Virus record (IMG/VR): IMGVR_UViG_3300009506_000048
Span: 1-50,824 of that record
Strand: one strand, 5' to 3'
DNA: 50,824 bases
From: a virus
The translations under genes and the position numbers were made by a program. Under the pieces are notes generated by a model, which saw nothing but the letters and a program-made list of their open reading frames with translations, was not told where the DNA came from and made no database searches. Each line of letters starts with the position of its first letter. The first letter of the stretch is position 1. Below are positions 17,139 to 26,700 of this stretch, in pieces.

Positions 17139-17149
17139 GGAGTAGGACA

Positions 17150-17923
17150 ATGGCACTGCGACTCTCTACAGCCCTACGGAATTTTCTAAACCGTGACGGC
17201 TCAATGAAACGCGCCTTTCATGGTGGCGTCCTGAAAATCTATAGCGGCTCTCAGCCTTCGAGTGCAGATGCCGCTGCAACTGGAACCCTGTTGGCTACGA
17301 TCACCGATGCCTCTGGCGCTCTGACAAACGAGGTGCTATCAAGCGGTTCGGTAGAACTGACTGGTGGTGCAAGCGGTAGCATTGATGCGCTCACTGTGGA
17401 TGGTGTCAGCATCATCGACAATGTGGTGCCGTTCAATACTTCACTGGCACAGACCGCATCTGACCTCGCTGATGAAATCAACTCAAGCCTGAGCACGCCT
17501 GAGTACACCGCATCTGTCTCTGGTGCAGTGGTAACAATCACAGCGGCTCCTGGTACTGGTACAGGGCCAAACACCTTCGCTGTTGTTACGACCACGACCA
17601 CCATCACCAAAACCGATACCAACTTCTCCGGTGGTGTCGCCGCGGTGAATGGACTAAAACTCGGTGACACTGTTGCCGGTGTCGTGAGTAAGCTGTCCTC
17701 ACAAACGTGGTCAGGGGTGGCTGGTGCAGGCGGTACTGCAGGATGGTTCCGTTTCTATGCCTCTGAGGCAGATGACGGCTCAGCCGATACCGCGGCAGCC
17801 AAGAAGCGTATCGACGGTGCGATCAGTACCTCTGGTTCCCAGATGGACATGGCCAGCACCACGATAACCTCAGGGTCCACACAGACGGTCAACACCTTCG
17901 CTCTTACACTACCGTCCTCCTAA
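17150..17923 (+). CDS. Virion structural protein, Ser/Thr/Ala-rich (257 aa)
   Basis: AAGGAGTAGGACA precedes ATG 17150. The N-terminal helix-rich ALRLSTALRNFLNRDGSMKR and GVLKIYSGSQPSSADAAATG motif is common to a phage structural family next to connectors. The rest is Thr/Ser/Gly-rich beta sequence. Likely an appendage or head-decoration component. Product class is by resemblance and position only. Confidence 0.65.
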   Translation: MALRLSTALRNFLNRDGSMKRAFHGGVLKIYSGSQPSSADAAATGTLLATITDASGALTNEVLSSGSVELTGGASGSIDALTVDGVSIIDNVVPFNTSLAQTASDLADEINSSLSTPEYTASVSGAVVTITAAPGTGTGPNTFAVVTTTTTITKTDTNFSGGVAAVNGLKLGDTVAGVVSKLSSQTWSGVAGAGGTAGWFRFYASEADDGSADTAAAKKRIDGAISTSGSQMDMASTTITSGSTQTVNTFALTLPSS

Positions 17924-17942
17924 TCGATAGAGGAGTAGTGTC

Positions 17943-19166
17943 ATGGCTACGTTGACTGCTGCAGCAACGTTATCGTCCACGGTAACGCTCGTCGCTTCGC
18001 ATGCCGGTGATGCAAACGCAGCTCTTGCTGTGTCTGTGTCACTGGTGCCGAACGGTGTTGTCTACGAAAACGAGCTGAACACCAATAGCGACTTCATGCA
18101 GCTACCGGCTTACACCGGGTCAAGTTCTGTTGAAGCGGCTAACGTCATCACGCTACCTGCTTACACTTGCTCAAGCACGATGCTGAATGGTGGTGTCGCC
18201 AACACGAATGAGCTGTTCACTAAACTTCCTGCCTACACATCATCAGGCTCCATCCTTAACGGTAACGAAATAGCCGTATCCCTGGTGCTTCCTGCATACA
18301 CTGTAGAAGCCCAGATGTGGCATGAGCAGGTGATCACCTTACCTGCCTATACACTCGCTGCAGAGATGATATCCGGTGGGCTTATGTCGGTGGCTTCCAG
18401 GCTGCCTTCATATACCTGTGAAGCATCATGCAGTAACGAGAATGTCATCAGTGGTGGTGTGAATGTAACGCTTCCAACATACACCCTGGAAAGCAGTGTC
18501 ACTGCAGAAAACATAATCAACGTTAATGCCACACTGGGGCGCATTACACTCGCTGCTGAATGCTACTCCGGCAACGTTATCAATGTCTCTGTGGAGCTGC
18601 CTGCATACACTATCGATGCTGAAGGCGCAGCAGATGGTATCGGTAATGTAGAGGTGGTATTGCCGGGTATTCAGTTGCAATCAACGATGAGTAATGCTTC
18701 AGCTGAGCCAGACCCAAGCAATGCCTACACGATGAACTTAGCAACACGAGCCCTGACCAAGTACGAGGGCTTCGGGTACAACAGCTTCGCTAACTTCAAT
18801 GGCACCTCACTTGCTGCCGGTCCCGATGGCATATTCGCTATTACCGGAGAGACCGATAATGGTGTTGCTATAGATGCCAGTATCAAGACGGTATTGCCAA
18901 ACGCAACCATCTCTCGCGCACGCGAAGCGGTGGTGAATTGCAGGACTAATGGTGATGTGGTGCTGCAGGTGATCCCGGATGAGACCAATGATATTTATGA
19001 ATACAACCTCGCGGTATATTCCGACACATTGAAGAAACAGAAGATAAAACTGGGGCGCGGCATCAAAGCGGAAAACATGGAAATTGTGATCCGCAACAGA
19101 GATGGCGCTGACTTTGAAATCGATTATCTTGACGTGGTGACTGATCAAACACGAAGGAAGAGATAA
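17943..19166 (+). CDS. Repeat-containing tail/appendage protein (407 aa)
   Basis: AGGAGTAGTGTC before ATG 17943. The opening ATLTAAATLSSTVTLVAS matches the repeat unit of the 936-residue protein at 325. It is followed by eight or nine units of about 25 residues centred on LPAYT-x-x-(S/A)-x-M/S, separated by N-(V/I)-I turns, and a compact C-terminal beta domain. Looks like a shaft built of stacked strands with a globular tip. Its stop overlaps the next start (TAATG). Confidence 0.7.
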   Translation: MATLTAAATLSSTVTLVASHAGDANAALAVSVSLVPNGVVYENELNTNSDFMQLPAYTGSSSVEAANVITLPAYTCSSTMLNGGVANTNELFTKLPAYTSSGSILNGNEIAVSLVLPAYTVEAQMWHEQVITLPAYTLAAEMISGGLMSVASRLPSYTCEASCSNENVISGGVNVTLPTYTLESSVTAENIINVNATLGRITLAAECYSGNVINVSVELPAYTIDAEGAADGIGNVEVVLPGIQLQSTMSNASAEPDPSNAYTMNLATRALTKYEGFGYNSFANFNGTSLAAGPDGIFAITGETDNGVAIDASIKTVLPNATISRAREAVVNCRTNGDVVLQVIPDETNDIYEYNLAVYSDTLKKQKIKLGRGIKAENMEIVIRNRDGADFEIDYLDVVTDQTRRKR

Positions 19167-20359
19167 TGAAATACACAGGGGAAATGCGATTGCAGACGTT
19201 CGGTGATGAGAACCGGGCGCACCAAAGCATCCCCTATGCTCGGGAGATGGCAGCTCGCCTGAAACTAAGGATGCTCCTGGGTGATGTCCAAACACTTAGC
19301 GACTACAAAATCTATGACGGTGTGGAAGTTACAGTCCGCGTCAGTCATGGTCAGGTAGAAGCAGTCATCAATGCCCCAGCAGTACAGCAGCAAATCATCA
19401 CGACACCTAAAGTGGAAATACCTGAGCCGGTTATCACAACCTCTTACAGGAAGCCATGTTATCTGCCAATAGCTGATGGTTTTTTCTTCTCCGAACTGGT
19501 GGATATTCCGTTCTACAATATGCAGAACATCACCGGGCAATATGTGTTTGACGACTACGGTGTACCTCACCCATGGTGGTATGGATATAACCCCAGATAC
19601 GATTTCAATATAAGCAACTTTGTCACCATCGACGGATATGTATCGGACTACATGAGGGTATCGCTATACGGTGGACTAAGCATGTGGTTCAAGGATGTAA
19701 ACCCGCTTTACTACTACCTCAATGCCGGACCTTACATAACATTTAATGCGTTATATGGTCGTGAAATCTACAATCTATGTGACGGTGACTCGTTCAGCTC
19801 AGTAGGTGAAATGGTAAGTGGTGCGCCACAGGTTTATCTCTATGAAGGCGACATCATAATGCCGAACCAGCTTTATAAGAGGCGCGGAGTAATTGTTACC
19901 TACTACAAGATGGCTTACCCATTATGGTCAACGTATCGTGATGCGTGTGTTGCCTATGGAGGATATCAGTGGGTTGAATACGTGAGCGCATCTGGCCCGC
20001 CAATGATTAGCTCATTTCAAATTGTGATTCTTGAATCTCAGGTGACCAACATCAAAAGTGGAGCTGTTACCGAATGTGACTTGGCTATCGGGCTTTTCTA
20101 CAAGGAGCTTGGATACCATGGTGGCGATGGAGACATGCCGACATACGATGAGTGGGACGGAAGCGCTGGTAGCCAGTGGCTCTATCTTTATGACCCAGCA
20201 AGTGCAAGGGTAAGTGGTGGTGTAGTTAATACCATTAATTACAAAGACAATGAATCAGCAGCAATTAAAACATCACTAGCTAATCGATCCTTCTGGCATT
20301 ACTTCGACAGATACACTGGTGCTGTGGTGACAGATACACTCAATCCCGATTGGAGCTGA
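19166..20359 (+). CDS. Probable receptor-binding/appendage protein (397 aa)
   Basis: Coupled to the preceding shaft-like gene. After about 90 residues (MKYTGEMRLQTFGDENRAHQ...), the protein is very rich in Tyr, Trp, Gly and Asp (YGVPHPWWYGYNPRYDF-like stretches, YGGLSMWFKDVNPLYYYLNA). Aromatic-rich beta domains of this kind suit carbohydrate recognition. Codon use is looser than in the capsid block, which may mean recent exchange. No enzymatic motif is seen; the receptor-binding role is inferred. Confidence 0.55.
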   Translation: MKYTGEMRLQTFGDENRAHQSIPYAREMAARLKLRMLLGDVQTLSDYKIYDGVEVTVRVSHGQVEAVINAPAVQQQIITTPKVEIPEPVITTSYRKPCYLPIADGFFFSELVDIPFYNMQNITGQYVFDDYGVPHPWWYGYNPRYDFNISNFVTIDGYVSDYMRVSLYGGLSMWFKDVNPLYYYLNAGPYITFNALYGREIYNLCDGDSFSSVGEMVSGAPQVYLYEGDIIMPNQLYKRRGVIVTYYKMAYPLWSTYRDACVAYGGYQWVEYVSASGPPMISSFQIVILESQVTNIKSGAVTECDLAIGLFYKELGYHGGDGDMPTYDEWDGSAGSQWLYLYDPASARVSGGVVNTINYKDNESAAIKTSLANRSFWHYFDRYTGAVVTDTLNPDWS

Positions 20360-20374
20360 TAAGAGGACACGAAA

Positions 20375-22381
20375 ATGCCATATTCAAATACAGGAGTAGC
20401 GCTTCCATATATAAACTTAACTGTGCCTGAGTTCACTGAGTTGTCTGTTATCGATGACGGTATCAGTGCGGCAACCAGTTATGCCGATGCAGCGCTGCAG
20501 CAGGCAAACCTATTCCTGCAGGACTTAACCGGCCTACTAAGTCAATTTCAGGACATCCCAGAGATCACCACAGAGATTGGTACAGTCGATAAAGTGATTA
20601 CTGATGTGGTGCTACCTGATGCACCTGACAGACCGTCCGGGCTTGATTACGCCAATATCAACCAACCCGAGGAGCCGACCTTCGGGGATGTAGCAGCCCC
20701 GGTAATTCCAGATGCTCCAGAGTTCACTGCAACAAGGCCGGTGATTACCTACCCGGATCAGCCTGATTCATTGAGTGCCGAGGTGCCTGCAGCACCATCA
20801 TTGAATGACATCAATCTGCCGGATGCACCAACTATCACTCTGCCCAGCGATCCAAACCTATTGGCAGTCGATATTCCTGGAGCCCCAGAGATCGATCTGC
20901 CGACATTCAGTGCTGAGCTTCCAGCTGTTCCTGGGAGCCCTTCAGTGCCGGAGTTTGCATTTAATGAACCTGAGTATGTGTCATCGCTTCTTACCAGCCT
21001 GCAGACTATCCTGGAGTCCTGGGTGAATGGTGCAGCTACCGGGTTAAGTGCAGCGGTGGAGCAGGCCATCTTCGACCGTGCCCGATCTCGTGAGGACATC
21101 GCGGCAATTCGTGAGCGCCAGGAAATCATTCGTAACTTCTCCAGCAGCGGATTCTTGTCTCCTCCAGGAGCAATGCAGGCAGCTCTGCGCGATGCAGCCA
21201 GAGAGACAGCAACGAAGATAAGTGCCCACAATCGAGAGATCACTATTCAGATCGCGGACCTCGAACAAAGCAACAGAAAGTACGCTCTCGATAAATCAGT
21301 GCAACTCGAAGGCGTCCTCATCGAGCGTGCCAATGGTATCGCTAACAGAGCGTTCGAGTCGGCGCGTATGACTGTCACAGCAGCCCTGGAGTTGTATCAG
21401 GTAATTGTGTCTCGATACCAAGCTCAGCTTGAGGGTTTCAAGGCTGAGGCCGCGGTATTCGATACCCTGGTTCGAGCAGCAATCTCCAAACTGGAGGTGT
21501 ATCGTGGGCAGCTTGAAGGGCAGCGTCTCATTGGTGACCTCAACGAGAGTGCAGTGAGAGTGTATGCAGAGCGTGTGAATGCTGTCATATCTACCATTGA
21601 GTCGTACAAAGCTCAGGTGAGTGCTGCAGAAGTAGCGAGTAACGTGAACAGAAACATCATTGCCCGGTTCGGTGAGCAGGTGAACGCTTATCAGGCCCAG
21701 GTGACAGCAAAGGCATCAGAGTACGATGCTTATGCTAAACAGCTGCAGGCAGAGATCGCCAAGCTGGATGGTTACAAGTCAGATGCAGATGTATTCCGCT
21801 CTCGCATGGATGGCTATGAATCTCTGGTGCGTGCTCGCTCACTGGAGAAGGATATAGAGTTCAGGGTTAAGCAAGAGAACCCGGTGAACCTCTTCAAGGC
21901 CCGTATCGAGGCATTTTCCTCCTTGGTGGGGGCGGAGGCGGACCGGGTAAGATCACTGGCCACGGTATACGACTCAGACATCAGGAAGTATGCTGCTAAT
22001 GCTGATGCACTGACGAGATTGCATGCCTCTGATGTGAACGAGTACCAAATCAAGGGGCAGATGCTTATCCAGGAGGCACAGACACGTATCCAGTCATTAA
22101 TAGCGAACGTTGATCGCCTGACCAAGATACTGAGCACTGCCGGTGAGATATCACGAGCAGGAGGAGCCATCTCAGCCCAGCTCGCGGCATCTGCCATGTC
22201 TATGCTCAACTTCAGTCAGAACATCAGCCAGTCGGACGCTCAGACACGCTCACAGAGCTATTCAGCCAGTGAGTCCAACAGCAACAGCATTGCCAGGAGC
22301 GATAGTGTGAGCTGGAACTACAATTACTCCTATGCAGTGGACACCAGTAGCTACAGCCTGTCAGACCTGAATAGCTACTAA
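20375..22381 (+). CDS. Long helical virion protein with Pro-rich N-terminus and Ser-rich tail (668 aa)
   Basis: Three zones. Residues about 70-200 hold spaced Pro-Asp-Ala-Pro units (LPDAPTITLPSDPNL). Residues about 205-610 form an almost continuous helix-rich region with coiled-coil periodicity (EREEI-type repeats, AYQAQVTAKASEYDAYAKQL). The last 50 residues are Ser/Asn/Tyr-rich. It resembles long helical tail or ejection proteins of podoviruses. No catalytic motif. Precedes two further likely internal-virion genes. Confidence 0.6.
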   Translation: MPYSNTGVALPYINLTVPEFTELSVIDDGISAATSYADAALQQANLFLQDLTGLLSQFQDIPEITTEIGTVDKVITDVVLPDAPDRPSGLDYANINQPEEPTFGDVAAPVIPDAPEFTATRPVITYPDQPDSLSAEVPAAPSLNDINLPDAPTITLPSDPNLLAVDIPGAPEIDLPTFSAELPAVPGSPSVPEFAFNEPEYVSSLLTSLQTILESWVNGAATGLSAAVEQAIFDRARSREDIAAIRERQEIIRNFSSSGFLSPPGAMQAALRDAARETATKISAHNREITIQIADLEQSNRKYALDKSVQLEGVLIERANGIANRAFESARMTVTAALELYQVIVSRYQAQLEGFKAEAAVFDTLVRAAISKLEVYRGQLEGQRLIGDLNESAVRVYAERVNAVISTIESYKAQVSAAEVASNVNRNIIARFGEQVNAYQAQVTAKASEYDAYAKQLQAEIAKLDGYKSDADVFRSRMDGYESLVRARSLEKDIEFRVKQENPVNLFKARIEAFSSLVGAEADRVRSLATVYDSDIRKYAANADALTRLHASDVNEYQIKGQMLIQEAQTRIQSLIANVDRLTKILSTAGEISRAGGAISAQLAASAMSMLNFSQNISQSDAQTRSQSYSASESNSNSIARSDSVSWNYNYSYAVDTSSYSLSDLNSY

Positions 22382-22410
22382 GGTGTTAAAATAGGGAAAG
22401 GAGGTGCGTC

Positions 22411-23691
22411 ATGCCCAATGTAATCGCGACAATTGGTAAGAAGAAGGAAGAGGATCGCCCACGCCGCATTGGTGGTACAAGCGTGCTCGGTGGGCCTGAT
22501 GCTTACGTCAACCAGAATCCACCTACCCTACCCCAAGGAACTCTGCAGCAGAGGGCGCGACAGGCACAGCAGGCACCATCCACCCCTGCGGCCCCCTCCA
22601 GTGGTGGAGTGATCAATACCCTGATGAAGCCTATCAATGAACTGACAACTCCAGAGGGTGGCTTCAAAGGCACGAGTACGCCATATCGCATCGGTGAGTC
22701 ATCCCGTGCTCTCATTCACAATCTGGCTAAGCCGGTAATGGGTGGTCTTGAGTTGACTGGCAATAGCCTGGAGTACCTTGGTGGACTGGCTAAGGATGTG
22801 TATAAGGGTGCCAGGGGTATCCCTGAGGAAACCAATCTCTCCATGCCGACAACCAACCCGATCAGCCAGGCTGCAGCGGCTTCATCACCTCAGACTCGTG
22901 TGGTGCAGCGTCCATCTGCTTCATCGAAACGTCCGACACCTCCCGCTCAATGGACTGGTGGCGAATATGTAACCGACATGGGTAGTGGCTTGTTCGCTAC
23001 CGGCCAGGGCTCACCTACACACCAGCGCTGGGGCGTGAACCAGAATGGTGTTATCAGCAACCTCACGCTGCCTATCGGTCAAAACCCGAATCAGATGAAT
23101 CCGGCTGATTACCAGAGTCTTATCGAGCGCGAGGAACCGGCAAAGGGCGTGAGCGTGATCCGTGGACTGCGCGAGTTCAAGAACGGCAAAGAGGTTCGTG
23201 ATGATATGACTCCTCAGCGGCAGCTGGCCAGTCAGATAGCCACTATGCTGAGTGAGTACCAGAAGTCAGTTGGTGCCCCTCCTGGAGGCCCTGAGGCTGC
23301 CAATATCATCTCATCACTAATTTCCGGTGAGACTGCTAAGGCACAGTCAAAAATTGCCGCTAACGCTGCCGTGAGAGCTTCACAGAACAAAACCGATAAC
23401 GGTCCTGTCAGCGCATCCAAGTTCCCGCTCCTGGATAAAGAAGGAAATCAGGTTAAGGACATGACTGGTGAGCCTATCCTCACTACTGTACCGACTCAGC
23501 GTATTGGTGATCAGGTGCTCTTCATGGATGCTGTCAGTGGTCCTCGTCTGGTTCCAATCCAGCAAGTTCGCCAGGGTAATCAGGCTGGCGGAAGAACACT
23601 AACTCAAACCGAGTTCGATGCTCTGGTGAAAGAGCTTAAATCGAAAATCGGTGGTGAAGAAAAAAGCTGGTTTAGCCGTCTATTCGATTAA
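22411..23691 (+). CDS. Probable internal virion protein (426 aa)
   Basis: Strong site AAAGGAGGTGCGTC before ATG 22411. Gln/Pro/Ala-rich, mostly disordered N-terminus. The segment GGLELTGNSLEYLGGLAKDV closely parallels the start of the giant protein downstream (TGIEYLGGKL), suggesting related targeting or packaging signals. The C-terminus is helical (LVKELKSKIGGEEKSWFSRL). Probably packaged with, or partnering, the giant protein; inferred. Confidence 0.6.
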   Translation: MPNVIATIGKKKEEDRPRRIGGTSVLGGPDAYVNQNPPTLPQGTLQQRARQAQQAPSTPAAPSSGGVINTLMKPINELTTPEGGFKGTSTPYRIGESSRALIHNLAKPVMGGLELTGNSLEYLGGLAKDVYKGARGIPEETNLSMPTTNPISQAAAASSPQTRVVQRPSASSKRPTPPAQWTGGEYVTDMGSGLFATGQGSPTHQRWGVNQNGVISNLTLPIGQNPNQMNPADYQSLIEREEPAKGVSVIRGLREFKNGKEVRDDMTPQRQLASQIATMLSEYQKSVGAPPGGPEAANIISSLISGETAKAQSKIAANAAVRASQNKTDNGPVSASKFPLLDKEGNQVKDMTGEPILTTVPTQRIGDQVLFMDAVSGPRLVPIQQVRQGNQAGGRTLTQTEFDALVKELKSKIGGEEKSWFSRLFD

Positions 23692-23703
23692 GAGGTATCT
23701 GTA

Positions 23704-26700
23704 ATGCCTACTGGTCCTATCTCGCAGTTGCGGGAGTTACAAAAAAAACAGGATGAGCCGAGTTTCCTGAAAGAGACAGGTAAAGGTGTCGCCTCAGGCT
23801 TGGTTAATCTTGCCAGCTCTGTCGGCACTGGTATCGAGTACCTTGGTGGTAAGCTCGATGACCAGGACTTGCTCGATCTGGGTGAGACTGTTGCATCCTA
23901 CTGGAACGATGTGAACCAGGAGCACTTCCAGGCTCATGAGTCGCTGCGTGGTCCCATTTATACACCAGAGAAAGGCCTTAACACCGACCTGCTGTCAAAA
24001 GCCGCGTGGTGGGGCTACAACGTGGGCAACATCGTTCCTTCTGTTGCTGCTTCCATGATCCCTGGTGCTGCCGTGGCCAAAGGTGCCAAGGCATTACAGA
24101 TTGGCCAGAAGGTTGTTCGTTGGACTCCATCTGTCGTAGCCAAGATGGGACGCCTTGGCAGAGCCCTTGCCGATGCTGACAAAATCAATCGCGGTCTCGG
24201 TGCCGCTGCCGGTGGTCTCGTTGGTGGTGCGCTCGAAGGCTCCAGCACATACCAAGAAGTCCTGCAGCGTGGTGGTTCGAGAGATGAGGCTGAAGCCGCA
24301 GCTGAGCAGATGACACTCGCATCCGGTTTCCTTAACGCACTGTCTGTCGGACAGATGATGAAGAAGTTGCCAAAGGGAGTCATTGGTAATCTGGAACGTA
24401 GAACCATTGATGGTCTTGTCGAGGGCATTACCGAATGGTTAGAAGAACCGTCTGAAGCGTACATCAAAATGCGCTTAGCAGATAAGAAAGGATCAGAGCT
24501 TAAATTCACCCCGGAGCAGGCCATGCAGCAGATTTACAATGGCCTTAATGTCATCCCTCCATCTATCATCTCCGGGATGTTATTTGGTGGAGGCGAGCCC
24601 GCTTCTGTTGGTCAGGTCACAGAGACCAGGGCAGTGCCAGAACCTACCGGCCCACTCACCACTGCTGCACAGGGTCTAAATCGTGCGATCCCACTTAATG
24701 AAGAGGGTGCCATGCGCCGGGCTGAAGCTCTGTCTGCGCAGGGTATGCAGCATGCAGTCGTACCTCATCCTGAAGTGCCAAATAAATTCACCGTGATGCC
24801 GGTGCAGGAGGTGCAAAATGCCAGCGAAGTACGAGGCAATGAGGGACAAGTTCAAGAAGGAATGCCTGCAGTCGGGGAAGGGGGAGAAGTATTGCGACCG
24901 ATTCGCCAAGACCAAGGCAGCGAAAATATACAACTCCCAGAGGAAACCAGGGCAGGAGCCGGTAACGAGAAATTCGGGCTGACTCCGGCTGAAGAGGGAG
25001 ATATCAAGATCAGGGAAATGGATACGATCAAGCGGAATGCCATTAACGAAAGAGCAGGAAAACTTGTCACCGATGAAGTTGGTGCTGATCGTAAATTGAA
25101 GGAGATGGATTCAATCAAAGCATCTGCCCTGAAAGAGCGTCTTGATAAAATGCCGTCTGAAGAAAAGGCTGCATCACTTCAGGCATTCGCTACTTATCTC
25201 AGGGCACCAAAAAATGGCGGTGAGCACATCAACAGCAAGCGTGTTGATATGGAGATAAGCGAGGCACGCAGACGCCATCTTGCTCTTCGTGAGAGCATCG
25301 ACAACATGACACCGGAGGACAGGGCTACTGCTATCTCAGCATTGCGTGAGATGGCTCTCACATCACGTCTCACCGGATTAAGAAATAACGATGCCTTCGT
25401 TGAAGAACAGGGTGAAGACTTCGATGCTGAGGGCAGTGATAAATTCATTGCCTCTATCGATGCAGATGGATTGAAGGCTATCAACGATAACCTGGGACAC
25501 AAGAAGGGTGATGCTCTTCTGCGTGCCATTGGTTATGCAATTAATGCAGAGCTGTCAGGAGACGCCAAGGGGTATCACCTCCATGGCGATGAATTCACTA
25601 TCACTGGCAATAACCGGGATGAAATAGAGCAGATCACTCAGCGTGCAGCAGAGCGTTTGAAAGAAGCTACTATCACCGGCATGACACCTGATGGTGAAGA
25701 GATTGAACTGAAAGGAATTGGTTTCTCCTACGGCATCTCAGATACGTTACAGGAGGCCGAAAATGAACTCGCAAGAAACAAAGCAGAAAGGGAAAAAACC
25801 GGGGAAAGGTCGCCTCGTGGTGAACTCCCTGCAAGAGTTCTTAGAAAAGGCAGACCCGAAGCAACCAATACAGGTCAGTCTACCAAAGAGAAGTCAGAAA
25901 GACTAACGTCTAACCGGCCCCAGTTTGTGATGGAGGAGCCTACCGGACCGTCTGCAGAGGATATAACAAAAGAGGCGCATCGTGCCGCCACGAGTCCCCG
26001 TAGCAGAGTCAGGAAGCCTACCGAAGCACAGCTGAAGGCCGGTAACTACAAGAAGGGTCACGTCACTCTACAGCAGCTCCCTCTTACCATTGAGAATGCA
26101 GCAGGGACCAAACGCAAACCCGATTGGCCAAATCTGCAGAACCACTATGGTTACATCAAGGGAACCCTGGGTAAGGACGGTGATCAGATCGATGCCTTTA
26201 TCGGTCCAAATCCTCAGTCAACCAAAGCATTCGTCATCGACCAAAAAACCAAAGATGGTAAGTTCGATGAGCATAAAGTCATGCTTGGATTTAATTCACT
26301 AAAACAGGCTAAGCAGGGATACCTGAAAAGCTATGAGGAAGGAGAGGGTCGCATCAAAGCGATCACCCCTACCAGCGTGAAGAAGGTCAAGCAGTGGATT
26401 GATGCCGGTGATACCAGAAAGGAATTTGCCAAGGGCAAGAAAGAGTTCATGTTCTCCACTGAATACATCCGTGAGATGAATGAGGCAGAGGCACGCAGGA
26501 ACGCTCTTAATGTAGCTTCTGGTGATGAGAACACAGCCATGGATGTCTATGACAACCAGATCGACGAGCACAACTTCTCTAGCGACTGGGATGTAGATGA
26601 TGCAGAGTATGCACTAGACACAGAACAACTAAATCAGGCCATCGACGACACCCTTGGCAGGGAAGAGCTGAAAAAAGAGTACATGGAAAAAGAGGATGTC

